Origin: Stictocephala bisonia
Taxonomy: Eukaryota > Arthropoda > Insecta > Hemiptera > Membracidae
Assembly (NCBI GenBank): GCA_035578905.1
Contig: JAQJVL010000059.1
Span: 2,201,636 to 2,265,635, forward strand
Direction: 5' to 3'
DNA: 64,000 nucleotides
Position 1 is the first letter of the stretch, and each line of letters starts with the position of its first letter. This document shows positions 35,528 through 47,135 of this stretch, piece after piece. The position numbers and the translations under genes are program-made. Below the pieces are notes generated by a model. The model did not search any database. It was not told the DNA's origin and was given only the letters and a program-made list of their open reading frames with translations.

Positions 35528-38090
35528 GTGCCGTAGCACAGAGTCGAGTCGTCCTGGATAGCCGCCTTACTCTATGTGGCTTTTCGTTGTGCCTTGTTTC
35601 TTGTTCGTGTTGGTTCGCCGTGTTCACCGTCATTAGACTGCTGCCTGTCGTCGTCTGTAATGGTTGGCTAAATATTTTGGGTAAGTGTTTGTAATTTTGC
35701 TTTTTATTCACAGTTACGGCCGAAATGTAGTTTATTTGTTGTTAATTAATGTTCTGTGTTTTTGTTCAATTTCAGTTTATAGTTCTGATGTCCGTAAAAG
35801 TTATTTCATTTTGTTCTGTAGATAGGTTAGACAGTCACATGGCTGCCGATTTAATATGTATCTTTTATTGACGTTAAAGCTTATTTGTAATGTTAATATT
35901 ATTAAAGATTTTTATTTAAGTTTGTTTCTGTCCAATATTTATCAATTGTTTAATACAAAAGTTCTGTTTCGTAGCTATTCATACGTGTCACTTAAGACAG
36001 AAATGCCTAGTTGTTTCGTAGCTACCCGTACGTGTCACTTAAGACAGACATGCCTAGTTGTTCCGTAGCTACCCATACGTGTCACTTAAGACAGACATGC
36101 CTAGTTGTTCCGTAGCTACCCATACGTGTCACTTAAGACAGACATGCCTAGTTGTTCCGTAGCTACCCATACGTGTCACTTAAGACAGTCATGCCTAGTT
36201 GTTCCGTAGTACCCATACGTGTCACTTAAGACAGACATGCCTAGTTGTTCCGTAGTACCCATACGTGTCACTCAAGACAGACATGCCTAGTTGTTCCGTA
36301 GCTACCCATACGTGTCACTCAAGACAGACATGCCTAGTTGTTCCGTAGCTACCCATACGTGTCACTTAAGACAGACATGCCTAGTTGTTCCGTAGCTACC
36401 CATACGTGTCACTTAAGACAGACATGCCTAGTTGTTCCGTAGCTACCCATACGTGTCACTTAAGACAGACATGCCTAGTTGTTCCGTAGCTACCCATACG
36501 TGTCACTTAAGACAGACATGCCTAGTTGTTCCGTAGCTACCCATACGTGTCACTTAAGACAGACATGCCTAGTTGTTCCGTAGTACCCATACGTGTCACT
36601 CAAGACAGACATGCCTAGTTGTTCCGTAGCTACCCATACGTGTCACTCAAGACAGACATGCCTAGTTGTTCCGTAGCTCATTAACGATGTTATTTAATTA
36701 TATTTTATTCTTTGTATTTGGTTTATTAATTTATTAAAGTAATAATAAAAATGTTGCTAAAATGATGACCTTGTTTCTTGCATAGGCTAGGCCTACTACT
36801 TACAAGCTGTTGCCAGATTTTACTTGTTTGCAAGGCTTTGCATCTTTTTACTGGTGGTTTGAATTTTTTTTGTTTTTTTTACTTACTTAAATAACATAAA
36901 ATAAATAATACAACACCTGTAATATTTTTAAATTTTAATTTTTGTCAAAACCCTTCCTGGGAAATTATGTAGTTTCTGGCATATGTTTAAATAAACCCCA
37001 TTTTTGGGTAGTTTTTAGTTGTTACTTATTCATACTTGTTAAATATTCACCTTTTGAGTTTTTTTTTTTAATTTTAGTTTTGATTTAGGCAGCTTTTCCT
37101 TTTATTTATATTCTGATTCTATCGAATTTTTTACTCTCCTAACATTTTTAAAAAAGTTTTTGTTTTATCTCCTGCTCTTAATTTTGGGGTCTTTGCAGCT
37201 TTGGGCTCCAGGGTTCGGGAGGGGAAATGAATCGTCACCTGCCTTCCCTTGCACCTTGAGGGGACGCAGTTGAGGACCTACGGGCTGGGCCGACCACTTG
37301 GTCTTCTTTTCGGCCTAGAGGGCGCTGCCAGATTCCCCCCTTCCTCACAGCATGTGTTGTGGGTGGGACTTTTTTTGTGGGCACTTTTGTTTATTAAGGG
37401 TGGGTTTTTATGGCCTTTCTAGGATAGAATAATTAGATTTTATTTTATATTTTTTAATTTAATTTTTTCTCGTCTGGGATAGGGTTTTTTTAATTTACTA
37501 ACAGGGTTCTCGGGGGCTTGATTTTAACTTTCTTTTCCAATTAGGAGCCGCCCTGCCTAGCCCACAGGATTCGGTGGAATTATTAAATTATTTTTCTTTT
37601 TCTAAATCGGCTAAACCTCGGTATTAAATTTTTTATGTTCCTAAAGCCCCGTTGTGTTTATATAGCTGCTGTTTTATGCTGTTTTGTGGTTTTAAATAGT
37701 TATTTTGTTATCTCTTATTTATTTGTACCGTGTTATTTAGTTATTATTTATTCATGTATTTTGTTAGTTGTAATTTGTTACGTAATTCTATTATTGTTAT
37801 TTGTTTTTATAGTTTATGTCTTTATCGAAAGTTTAGAGTAATATTTTGACTAGTCCATTCAAGGATCTTTAAATTTCAAACTGGAAACAGCGTAATCTTT
37901 CATGTTCAATTAATTTTCTATTTCTGTCGGCAATTCATAAAAAATATAAGTAAATAAATATTTCTCTTTTAAATAAAAATGCATTTTGGACGTAACTTGT
38001 GCTTTTATTCTGTGTCCTCCTGAGTCCGGTGACATCGCAACCACCTTCGGTGGACCTAGCTATTGTACGAGGTGGGTTGCAAGATTCATA
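35528..38090. mobile_element. 2.56-kb insertion with 5-bp target duplication (possible solo LTR)
   Basis: AAGAT occurs directly before (35523-35527) and after (38091-38095) this segment, which interrupts an otherwise recognisable inverted-repeat arm. A 5-bp duplication is typical of LTR retrotransposons. There is no TIR, no poly-A end and no pol gene. AATAAA at about 37973 precedes a short terminal stretch, as in LTRs, and the last 50 bp form a GCAACCACC/GGTGGGTTGC hairpin. A solo LTR enlarged by the 47-bp array is the best guess. The canonical TG...CA ends are present only if the boundaries are shifted by one base, which would break the duplication. Confidence 0.5.
35962..36678. repeat. Minisatellite, 47-bp unit, about 15 copies
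   Basis: The unit is CCGTAGCTACCCATACGTGT, CACTTAAGACAGACATGCCT, AGTTGTT. A one-base shorter variant (CGTAGTACCC) and CACTCAAG variants recur in blocks. It lies inside the 2.56-kb insertion. Confidence 0.96.
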
Positions 38091-38206
38091 TGTCTTAAGT
38101 AAAATTAACCGAAGAAAACAATGGGGTGATTGAATGTTTCATAGGCCCCTTAGTAAAGAACTTTCAAACTCGGGTACCGGTACACATAATTTCTGCACCG
38201 ACAGTA

Positions 38207-38930
38207 AAAACTTTGTAAATGCACCTTTAACAGTGGTATCATTTTTCTCCTTTCACGTGGTCATGGAGAAAGAAAATCTGGTTTGGTAGAATACTTTGAA
38301 CTGAAAACCTGTTGACAATTTGGTATCAACCCTCACATTAGAAAAAAGAAAGAGAAGAAGAAATGCTTAGTTAGATGAAGAAATTATGTTTGGGCACATC
38401 AATCAATTCTGTGAGGCTCAAGAATCAGTGAACTCTAAGCCAGAATGTCATAACTATTATCTTTACGATCTGATATGTTAAACAAACTTTGTGTTATCTA
38501 ACCATAACCGCTGAGAACATTCGGGAACCGCCATTGAATTGTGCAATTTTAAAATATTATATTTTAATTTTAAAATAACTCAATGATCCAGCGTGTACAA
38601 AAGGCGTGGAACAGTCTAGTACTGTATGTGAAGTCTAAGTAATCGTGTTTCCCACACTCTTCTACTTTAGCAATACGCTTCCTTTACAATGCTCCGTTTT
38701 AAAACGTGAGTTGAATGACTCAAATTCTAAGAATTCAAAATACCTATTTGGTTTAGTAAATAAAACATTTCTTTTATCAAATGTATTATTATTTCATTAA
38801 AACTTATAATTTTTCAACTCACTATAGTCAATATCTAAAAAATACAAAAACCTAAAAATTAATCTCGTCAGGCAAAATAATTTAAAATAACAAATTAAAA
38901 ATGTCAGAATAACTTAATTTTAAAACTACT
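38207..38930. other. A+T-rich DNA, no gene recognised
   Basis: Nothing supportable beyond short open frames. Confidence 0.5.
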
Positions 38931-38943
38931 TAATTTTACTGTA

Positions 38944-39475
38944 CATACATACATACATATCCGGAAACCCGCTCCAGTTCACTCCTGGGTTCGGGCGTTC
39001 ACCAAGCCTCTCCATTCCTGTTTGTTATTCCACATCTCTCTTCTCATCACCTCCCCCCACACAACCCCCCTCTTCTCCACATCGACTTTCACGCCATCCA
39101 ACCATCTTCCCCTAGGTCTTCCTCTGGGTCTTCTGCCCACCACTTCCATCTCCTCCATTCTTCTAGGTATTCTTTCTTGTCTCATCCTCTTCACATGCCC
39201 GTACCATCTTAACCGTGACCTCTCCACCCCCATTCTCAAACTCTCTTCAGTTAAACCACTTCTTATCTCGTCATTCTGGATCCTATCTCTTCGTGTTTTG
39301 CCTTTGATGGCTCTTAGAAATCTCATCTCCCCCGCTTGTATCCTACTCCACTCCCTTTCCGATAATCTCCACGTCTCAGCTCCATACGTCACCATGGGTT
39401 TATAATAAGTTTTAAACATTGCTACCTTGGCCCTTTGCGGTACACTTCCATCCCATACCAGGTGTATTACAGGTG
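38944..39475 (-). pseudogene. 5'-truncated RTE-type LINE (C-terminal fragment)
   Basis: On the minus strand, 146 open codons (39419-38979) encode the C-terminal part of a non-LTR retrotransposon polyprotein: YKPMVTYGAETWRLSERE, EMRFLRAIKGKTRRDRI, RLRWYGHVKRM and GRRPRGRPRGRWLDGV, a very common arthropod RTE/I-type block. The 3' end runs into a (ATGT)n tail at 38944-38958. The 13-bp TAATTTTACTGTA is repeated exactly on both sides (38931-38943 and 39476-39488), a target-site duplication expected from target-primed reverse transcription. The frame is open, but the RT and endonuclease domains are absent, so it is dead on arrival. Confidence 0.93.
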
Positions 39476-39659
39476 TAATTTTACTGTAAATTTTTTAAAT
39501 TTATTTATATTTATATAGTTAAAACCTATGTACGGGCTTGATTTTGGAAGTAAATATTGATACTAACTGAGCCTTTAGCTCCTCGGAAAACGCCCAAAAC
39601 ATTGCTTTTAATTTAAACGATTTGGTCCGTAATAACAATCGTATCACAACACTTGAAGC

Positions 39660-39771
39660 GTTTGAAACGGACCTGTTCTATTGGGCCATGAGATGATGTT
39701 TGTAAAACAATTAGTGTTTGAAGCGGACCTGTTCTAGTGGGCCATGAGATGATGTTTGTAAAACAGTTAGC
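39660..39771. repeat. 56-bp tandem duplication (2 copies)
   Basis: Two adjacent near-identical copies (GTTTGAAACGGACCTGTTCT..., GTTTGAAGCGGACCTGTTCT...) differing at four or five positions. The rest of 39489-39938 has no recognisable feature. Confidence 0.95.
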
Positions 39772-39938
39772 GTTTTTATAACGTGTATAAAGTAAAAAAT
39801 GTTAGTATAATTTAGACTATTTTAAATTTAAAGTATCATAATATAAATTTATGATCCACTATATTGGAACTTTAATAATAAAAATGACTTTATAATCATA
39901 AACACGAACCGTACAGTTGAAATGGAAAAGCATGTTTT

Positions 39939-40345
39939 AGCCCACTACCACAGGGCTAACTGGGCTTAGTCCACTACCACAGGGCTGTCTGGGCTCAGTC
40001 CGCTACCACAGGGCTGTCTGGGCTTAGTCCACTACCACAGGGCTGTCTGGGCTCAGTCCGCTACCACAGGGCTGTCTGGGCTCAGTCCGCTACCACAGGG
40101 CTGTCTGGGCTCAGTCCGCTACCACAGGGCTGTCTGGGCTCAGTCCGCTACCACAGGGCTGTCTGGGCTCAGTCCGCTACCACAGGGCTGTCTGGGCTCA
40201 GTCCGCTACCACAGGGCTGTCTGGGCTCAGTCCGCTACCACAGGGTTGTCTGGGCTCAGTCCACTACCACAGGGCTGTCTGGGCTCAGTCCGCTACCACA
40301 GGGCTGTCTGGGCTCAGTCCGCTACCACAGGGCTGTCTGGGCTTG
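39939..40345. repeat. Minisatellite, 29-bp unit, about 14 copies
   Basis: The unit is CTACCACAGGGCTGTCTGGG CTCAGTCCG. The outermost units vary most (CTTAGTCCA, GGGCTAAC), and the central units are nearly identical. Confidence 0.97.
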
Positions 40346-40846
40346 GGAACCGGCATCTTAAAAATAAATAAAAAAAAACAAAATTAATTTCTCTCGGAAA
40401 AACGTAGCTGACTTGATGTTTTAAGAAAACAAACTTCTCATTATTCAAATAAGTTTTAAAGTTTATATGCGTGTTTATTTTGCTTAGATTATTGTTTCTG
40501 ATGATGAAACATCGAAACAGGTTTCTTCAACTGAAAGGAGTTTACGGCAAAAGTAAAATTCTTGAACCACTCTGCAGTTTACTACAGTTAGTCTTCTTGA
40601 ATCCTGATGTTATGCCATAGGTCATATGGCAAACTAAAAATATATTCATATTTATATTTGTAATTTTTTATTGAATGTGTTTTCATTATGTTGACGTTTG
40701 AATATTAAATCATATTACTGTATATTGGCATATTGAAAGGAACAGGCAATTGTAATGATAGCAGAGAACGGCGTCAATCACGAAAGCTTAGATCACCCAT
40801 AGATCACTTTCATACATCCCATAGCCTCGAGTATTTCCCGTTCACT

Positions 40847-40918
40847 AGAGTTTCATCTATACCATCGTCAAACAAACCGTTTGACGATGGGGCTTCGGGA
40901 ATGACCCATTGAAACTCT
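40847..40918. other. Hairpin, perfect 12-bp inner stem
   Basis: CCATCGTCAAAC (40862-40873) and GTTTGACGATGG (40879-40890) pair perfectly around a 5-base loop. AGAGTTTCA (40847-40855) and TGAAACTCT (40910-40918) add an outer 9-bp stem. Confidence 0.7.
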
Positions 40919-41004
40919 ATCATCCAGTGTGTTAAAGATTTTATACACTATAAGCGTGGGACACATATATGTGAACAAAAAGATATATATAAGATATAAA
41001 TAAT

Positions 41005-41090
41005 TGAAAGGTGAGTGAGTCGATCTAGCCTTTTCCTAGGCTATCGTATAGTATATACAGGAAAAGGCTAGATCGACTCAGTTACCTTTA
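41005..41090. other. Hairpin, perfect 21-bp stem
   Basis: GAGTCGATCTAGCCTTTTCC plus T (41017-41037) pairs perfectly with 41059-41079 around a 21-base loop. The stem extends past a 4-base internal bulge by AAAGGT/ACCTTT. Size and shape resemble a microRNA precursor or a tiny MITE; there is no evidence of transcription. Confidence 0.7.
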
Positions 41091-41855
41091 AATTATTTTT
41101 CATAAGTTTAGCTTAAGTTTACTAACTCTGGATATTATATTATAATATCCATCTATAATATTAATGAAGTTTTACACAAGAGTTCTTCAGACAAGAAACG
41201 AAGAAGTCTCTATTTTGACCAATGTCTTAGAAAAAGGAATATTTCATATGCTAAATATATTATGTTTATTGTATTTATTTTATTATTTGTGGTTTGAATC
41301 TTGTTACTATTGAGCCGTTAATATTTCTTGTCATTCAATTTGTTATTTATTTATATTAGTTATTAATTTATTTTTATATTTTTGTTTATTATTTATTTAT
41401 TTTCATATAGTTTGTTGATATTTGATCATTTTATTGTTTGTTGCCTATGTTATACAGATTTGTTAAATATTTTTGAATGAAATTAGAACATCAGTCTAAA
41501 CATTATTCAATTGTACGTTAATAGTTTATTTGATATTGTTTAAATTGTTTATTCTGTTCACATTGTAGTCCTTATACATGTCTGAAATGTTTTTCTATTA
41601 TTTATTGTATTTATTATTAGACATAATGGACTGTGTCACACGTAACTGTTAGTGCTGCCCACAATAAAACAACTTCTTGATAATAATAAACATAACCTCT
41701 GAACAGTTTTTAAATTCTAAATTCTAGCGATTGATAAATTGATCCAACAATTTTCAATGCGTTTCATATAAGGTGACTTTAAAATTTGTTTGTGGCCTAA
41801 AATTACAAAAACGTTACATGTCCCATCAAATTAAAGAAATGTCCTTAATATATAA

Positions 41856-42368
41856 CTCCACGGTTTATACGATTATCTGTGACTCCACGGTTTATATGCT
41901 TATCTGTGACTCCACGGTTTATATGCTTATCTGTGACACCACGGTTTATATGCTTATCTGTGACTCCACGGTTTATGTACTTATCTGTGACTCCACGGTT
42001 TATATGCTTATCTGTGACTCCACGGTTTATATGCTTATCTGTGACTCCACGGTTTATATGCTTATCTGTGACACCACGGTTTATATGCTTATCTGTGACT
42101 CCACGGTTTATATGCTTATCTGTGACACCACGGTTTATGTGCTTATCTGTGACTCCACGGTTTATGTGCTTATCTGTGACACCACGGTTTATATGCTTAT
42201 CTGTGACACCACGGTTTATGTGCTTATCTGTGACTCCACGGTTTATATGCTTATCTGTGACACCACGGTTTATATGCTTATCTGTGACACCACGGTTTAT
42301 ATGCTTATCTGACTCCACGGTTTATATGCTTATCTGTGACACCACGGTTTATATGCTTATCTGCGACT
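41856..42368. repeat. Minisatellite, 27-bp unit, about 19 copies
   Basis: The unit is CTCCACGGTTTATATGCTTA TCTGTGA, with two alternating forms (CTCCACGG and CACCACGG) and ATGTGC/ATGTAC variants. Two bases are lost in one unit near 42310, shifting the frame. Open frames on both strands reflect the 27-bp period. Confidence 0.97.
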
Positions 42369-44714
42369 TAACTCATGTTAGCTAGACTAACTAACTTGTA
42401 CAGTACAAACTTGTGCTCTATAATTGTCGGAGGACGACGCAATGTTCAGCACTTTTACCTCGCTCTTAAATAATTTACATCTTATAATAATAATACATTT
42501 ATTAATTTTTTTTAATTGACGAAACTAAAGTAATTTAGTTATTTAAATGCATTAAATTTAACTTCGTTTGATTTTCGATGATATTAGAAAACCATTTTAA
42601 ATGTTAAGCTGAAAATTTAACAACTACTTTGAATATTAGTGTACACCAAAGATATATAATAAATAATACAACATATCAATATTGAATTCTCTTCATATAC
42701 GACATAGACTTTTTTTATTTTCCAATGGTTCTTCCTTTTACTATGAAATTCGTTGTGAAATATTTATAATTATGATGAACAAATCATTGATTTAAATAAT
42801 AAATTAAAATTTAAAAAACATTTATTGAAATAAAAGATATTATTTTCTTCTTAAGATGCTGATCGTCAAGATATGGGCGAATATGGATTTCGAATGTAGT
42901 TGGTCTTTGTCTTTCGCATATGGAATAGTCGGTCTTTGTTACAAACTAAGGCCGACTATTCCTTTGAAAGTGTTTATTAAGTAATAGCCCAATGAAAAAT
43001 GAACAGCTGGTGGTTATCAGCTGATACATTTCAAAATACTAATTGTTGCTTCACATAGTTTATTATACATTGATCTTGTTTATTTGGAAGTTTGCATCAA
43101 TGAGCATTGTCTAATGATCGATAATCGTATTCGCTGTTTAAAAGTGCAAAAAGTAGTAAATTATCATTATATATAAATAAATTTTTATTTATGGTTGTTT
43201 ATTTGTGGTTGGAATCATCTTATTATTGAGCCATTAACGTTTCTTATCTTTATATTTGTTATTTATATAAATTATTAATATTCATAATAATTAACACAAT
43301 TACGAATATTACATTATTTATGTTTGTTTATCTGTAGTTTGAATCTTGTTATTATTGAGCAGTTAATTTTCTTATATTTGCTATCAATTTATTTTTATAT
43401 TTATTTATTTTTGTTTATTTCAAACATAGTTATTGAAATAACAATAATTATTCTATTAAGATTAATCATAAACATCACCATAAATAAATAATCGTTTTTA
43501 ATTTTATAATAAAGTTATTATTAACTATTATTTTTAAACTATTCGTTCAATTTATTTAGAAACGATCGACCGGGTCTTAAATAAGACGTAATTTCCTCTT
43601 TACAAACCTTAGTGGATTCACGCATTACCACCGTCTTGGGCGATTGTGCTCCAACATAATGGTTGAACCATGTAAAACACTAATAGGAAGACAAGAAGTT
43701 ACGAAACTAAGATCAAATTATGGAGCGACCCTGCAAAGTTAGACGCATAAACTGGAACCCATTGTGTTGCGCGGTCCCGAAAATTGTTGGCCAGGAGTTG
43801 CATTGTAGAACCTGTTGCAACCAGTAGTTTTAGTGTAATGTACCCTTTCAATATATTTATTTTATTTGTTGTGGCTTCAAATATTAGGAAATTTAGTTTA
43901 TAAAAAGGTGCCTTTGTATTTTGTAGCCCTATAGCTTTAAGTTAATAATTGTTTATAAAATATAGGTTTATTTTCATACTTCTACAGGGTTGGGCAACAG
44001 TCTGGAGACAGTTTAGTAGTTTTATTATTAATTGGACTAAATGATTAAAACTTGACTGATAAAATTAGAAACTAAAAACAAATGTTTAACGTTTTTACAG
44101 CCTACCTCCAATGGAGATATGATAAAATGACTTCTTCATTTAAGTTCTAACATCGTGTATTATGCAGTTTATACAGTTTATGCAGTTTGCATAAGTAATA
44201 TATCTAGAATGTTACACTGCTAAGTAAAATTTGGGGGTCAGTTTGGTGGTGTAATGTTGACCTCGCTGACAACCTCGCTGACGGCCCACAAGGAGTCGGT
44301 AGATAATTTTAAATGTGAGCATAGGTCGATGTGCATTTAATTTTAAAGTTCGTAATTAGTAGAAAATCATGCCGTAAATCCGACCTCAAAAGGTTAATCC
44401 TAAACAAAATGAATTGAAATTGAAACACTGTACAAGTTTCAATACTGATCCGATGTGCATGTTCAAGAATGGCTTAATTTTACTGTAACCATATTAGATG
44501 AAGCTACAAAACTCCACACATGATTACTTTACACAAACGCCTAATTTATATGTATTCGGTGTCCTGCTATTCTTCTATGGAACGGTCCACGAGGAGTCAC
44601 TAGAACATTTTTAATATAATCATAGGTTGATATGCACATCATTTAATATATGGTGGTTTAAATTCTTTGAACCGTCGCCATTTTTTAAAGGATAAAGCTT
44701 TTGAAGTGCGGTTT
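42369..44714. other. A+T-rich DNA with dispersed and local duplications, no gene
   Basis: 42870-42990 is related to 53640-53775 (GACGAATATG, GAATGTAGT, TTTATTTATAGCCC-like blocks). 44281-44345 is a diverged copy of 44583-44650. 44122-44228 is duplicated at 45803-45898. No coding motif. Confidence 0.5.
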
Positions 44715-44938
44715 GCTGTATGGGTGGGCGGGTGGGTCAGTACCACGGTACGTGTACAGGTGGGTGGGTGGGTCAGTACCACGGTACGTGTACGGGTGGG
44801 CGGGTGGGTCAGTACCACGGTACGTGTATGGGTGGGTGGGTGGGTCAGTACCACGGTACGTGTACGGGTGGGCGGGTGGGTCAGTACCACGGTGCGTGTA
44901 TGGGTGGGTAGGTGGGTATCCACTATCGTTCATGTATG
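44715..44938. repeat. Minisatellite, 36-bp G-rich unit, about 6 copies
   Basis: The unit is GTGTATGGGTGGGCGGGTGG GTCAGTACCACGGTAC. Several units contain GGGTGGGTGGGTGGG, a four-tract G-quadruplex motif with one-base loops. Same family as 12.6 and 16.3 kb. Confidence 0.96.
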
Positions 44939-45288
44939 GGTGTTATTTGAAGTCTGGCAAGTACTTGAAGTATTGAAGTCGATATAAAGTAAACGGATTG
45001 TCCACTAAAGCAATGCTTTTTCTGTAGACAGGCACCTGAGCGGCTACAATAAGTGCTTGGACAGCTGTTTGACGTACTATTATTTGCTCAGCTATTAGTC
45101 ACTGAGCGTTTGCTGGAGAGAAAGGGAGACCTCACTACCTGTGAAACCGAACATGAACTAATTTCACCGACCAGGAAAACTAGCTTCACGTGACCTATAT
45201 TAGCAGGCAGACAGTCTTCTTATTTTTGTAGTCGATGGTTTAATAAGTTACAATATTTATTTATTTTTTATTTCCACATAATTCCACA

Positions 45289-45625
45289 TATGCGTCCACC
45301 CACCCACACATGCAGTACCTCTGGACTTGTATGTGTGGGTGGGTTGGTGGGTCAACCCCACTGAACGTGAATGGGTGGGTGGTTGGGTCAATACCACTGA
45401 ACGTGTATGGTCGAGTAGGTGGGTCAACACAACTGAATGTGTATGGACGGGTTAATAACTCTGGACTTGTATGTGTGGGTGGGTTGGTGGGTGAACACCA
45501 CTGAACGTGAATGGGTGGGTGGTTATGTCAATACCACTGAACGTGTATAGGCGGGTTAATAACTCTGGACTTGTATGTATGGTTGGGTGGGTGGGTCAAC
45601 AACTCTGAACGTGTGTGGTCCATAA
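45289..45625. repeat. Minisatellite, about 35-36-bp G-rich unit, diverged, with inverted left end
   Basis: The left end (CCACCCACCCACACA, 45296-45310) is in the opposite orientation to the rest (TGTGTGGGTGGGTTGG onward), so the array starts with a head-to-head flip. A longer period of three or four units is marked by CTCTGGACTTGTATGT at about 45319, 45459 and 45563. Confidence 0.85.
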
Positions 45626-45633
45626 GGGTGGTT

Positions 45634-45669
45634 TTGTGTGTGTGTGTGTGCGTGTGCATGTGCGTGTGT
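45634..45669. repeat. GT-rich microsatellite
   Basis: GTGTGTGTGTGTGTG followed by interspersed CGTGTGCATGTGCGTG, directly after the 36-bp array. Confidence 0.9.
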
Positions 45670-46579
45670 GATGCAAGGCATACATTAGTCTTGCTATTTT
45701 TTTTTTGACAAAAATGGCATTCTTTGCTTGTCCAGCCATTTAAACCTTGCTACACTATTTAAATTAACTGAAAATAAAAGGACTATCCACCTTTTTATAA
45801 TGTTAAAATGACTAAATTAGAACACTTCATTTAAGTTCCAAAATCATGTATTATGCAGTTTGCATAAGTAATATATCTAGAATGTTAGACTGCTAAGTAC
45901 AAATTGTAGTTAATGTTGGAGCTCGCTGGCAATTATGTTTTTTAATTAGCGAGGCCACAAAAATGTAAAATTATTCCAATAAACTATTCTATTGGGAGTG
46001 TTTTAGTTGGGCATCTACTGCGTACCATTCGTTATTGGAATTATCAGTTACCTAATAACCGATTACTAATCAATTACCTCTTCCTTATTTTAAATAATAC
46101 AAAAAGAATTAAAATGTACAAAAAGATGAAAGGAAGGTCCGGCGTGACCGACTCAGCTACTACAGGGGAGGCTCGATGCCTATTTTAACTGTCAAAATAA
46201 AACTTAATATTTAGTTTTCATATTAAGTTAGTCGTAACTTACGACAATGTAATTTTTAACGTTAAATCAGTGATTTTTTGTGTTTTCCTATTTTAAGCTT
46301 TAAAGAATTTTACTTTAAATTGTTAAACTCAGTTGGCAGGTAGAGAGGGCAGAGCGACCAGCTGTCGCACATTAATACCAGTCAAGTCCGGCAGGTGGGA
46401 AATTACTCATTCGCCGAAACGACTCGCAGGCACACCTCTCTAGGCCTGACTGCTGACTACAACACTCAAACAAACTACATTAATTATATGTAAGAAGGCT
46501 TAACTTTATACTGAATTCAGTCTTGCAAATTGTTAGTGTCTTAAATAAATTAAAAAATATCTTTATTCACCATTGTTGC
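45670..46579. other. A+T-rich DNA, no gene recognised
   Basis: Contains the second copy (45803-45898) of the 44.1-kb duplication. No coding motif. Confidence 0.5.
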
Positions 46580-47110
46580 AAAGAATCGAAGTAGGAGTCA
46601 TATATCTATAATTTAATATTACAGTACAAGTAAACGTCATACAACATTTTTTTATATATAAAACTCATGAAGATAAAGTGAAAAATAAAATAGGGGAAAC
46701 ATTTCATTTTTTTGAAAATGAAGGTGTAAAAGATGTTTTTTGAGTACAATGACTCATAATCCTCAAAGCTCTTTTTTGTAATTTAAATATCTTTATAATT
46801 TTATCTTTCTTTATCTATCTTTATCTTTCACATTTTCAAAAATTAATTTAAATATATAGCTTTCAACTGAGTTGCCCCGAAAGAATATGCCGTATGAGAG
46901 GTATGGTTGAAAATAAGAACAATACACAAGTAGTAAAGTTTTAAGATTGGCAGTTGGATTTAATTGACGAATGGCGTAACAAGCCGAACTGAGTTTTAGA
47001 ATAAGCCCACCTATACATCCTTTCCAGTTCAAATTACAATCTACTATTAAACCTAAAAACGTAACTCTATCAGTATTACTTCGAAATTTTGCCGATCAAC
47101 ATCATATGCA
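46580..47110 (-). pseudogene. Jockey/CR1-type LINE C-terminal fragment
   Basis: Minus-strand frames read RVTFLGLIVDCNLNWKG, KLSSACYAIRQLNP and YFQPYLSYGIFFRGNS (47085-46850), the region after RT motif C in jockey-like LINEs. After a small GATA-rich insertion (about 46800-46835) come LQKRALRIM and short further blocks. It is related in layout to the LINE at 10.2 kb but not an obvious copy. The upstream end stops at the TTAGG-type run and giant array, so the RT core is missing. Confidence 0.75.
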
Positions 47111-47116
47111 AATAAG

Positions 47117-47135
47117 GGTTAGGTTAGGTTAGGTA
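47117..47135 (+). repeat. Short interstitial TTAGG telomere-like run
   Basis: GGGTTAGGTTAGGTTAGGT, 3.5 copies of the insect telomere motif, directly between the LINE fragment and the 45-bp array. An inverse run lies at 53308-53321. Short runs of this motif also arise by chance in insect genomes. Confidence 0.8.

Larger units (their letters stand above)
35078..38206. mobile_element. Foldback element of the 23.9/29.7-kb arm family, split by an insertion
   Basis: The left arm 35078-35280 (TACTGTCGGTACAGCAATTA, then TTTAAAGGTTGTTTACT) is inverted in 35411-35527 plus 38096-38206, ending CTGCACCGACAGTA. The centre at 35325-35400 closes with an inner 22-bp inverted repeat (CTTGGTTGAC / GTCAACCAAG). 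TA at both outer ends fits a TA target. Without the 2.56-kb insertion it would be about 565 bp with arms spanning nearly its whole length, a MITE-like structure. Confidence 0.65.
40346..41855. other. A+T-rich DNA with two hairpins, no gene recognised
   Basis: Two perfect hairpins are listed separately. TTTGAATCTTGTTACTATTG at about 41293 and following bases recur near 43.2 and 43.33 kb, so part of this DNA is a dispersed repeat. Confidence 0.5.

Noticed and set aside
37635..37841. 68-codon hydrophobic frame
   Set aside because: T-rich sequence gives Phe/Leu/Val/Tyr runs by composition alone; no start context or homology.
41773..42385. Frames encoding 9-residue repeats
   Set aside because: 27-bp minisatellite, open in several frames on both strands, with a 2-bp slip inside.
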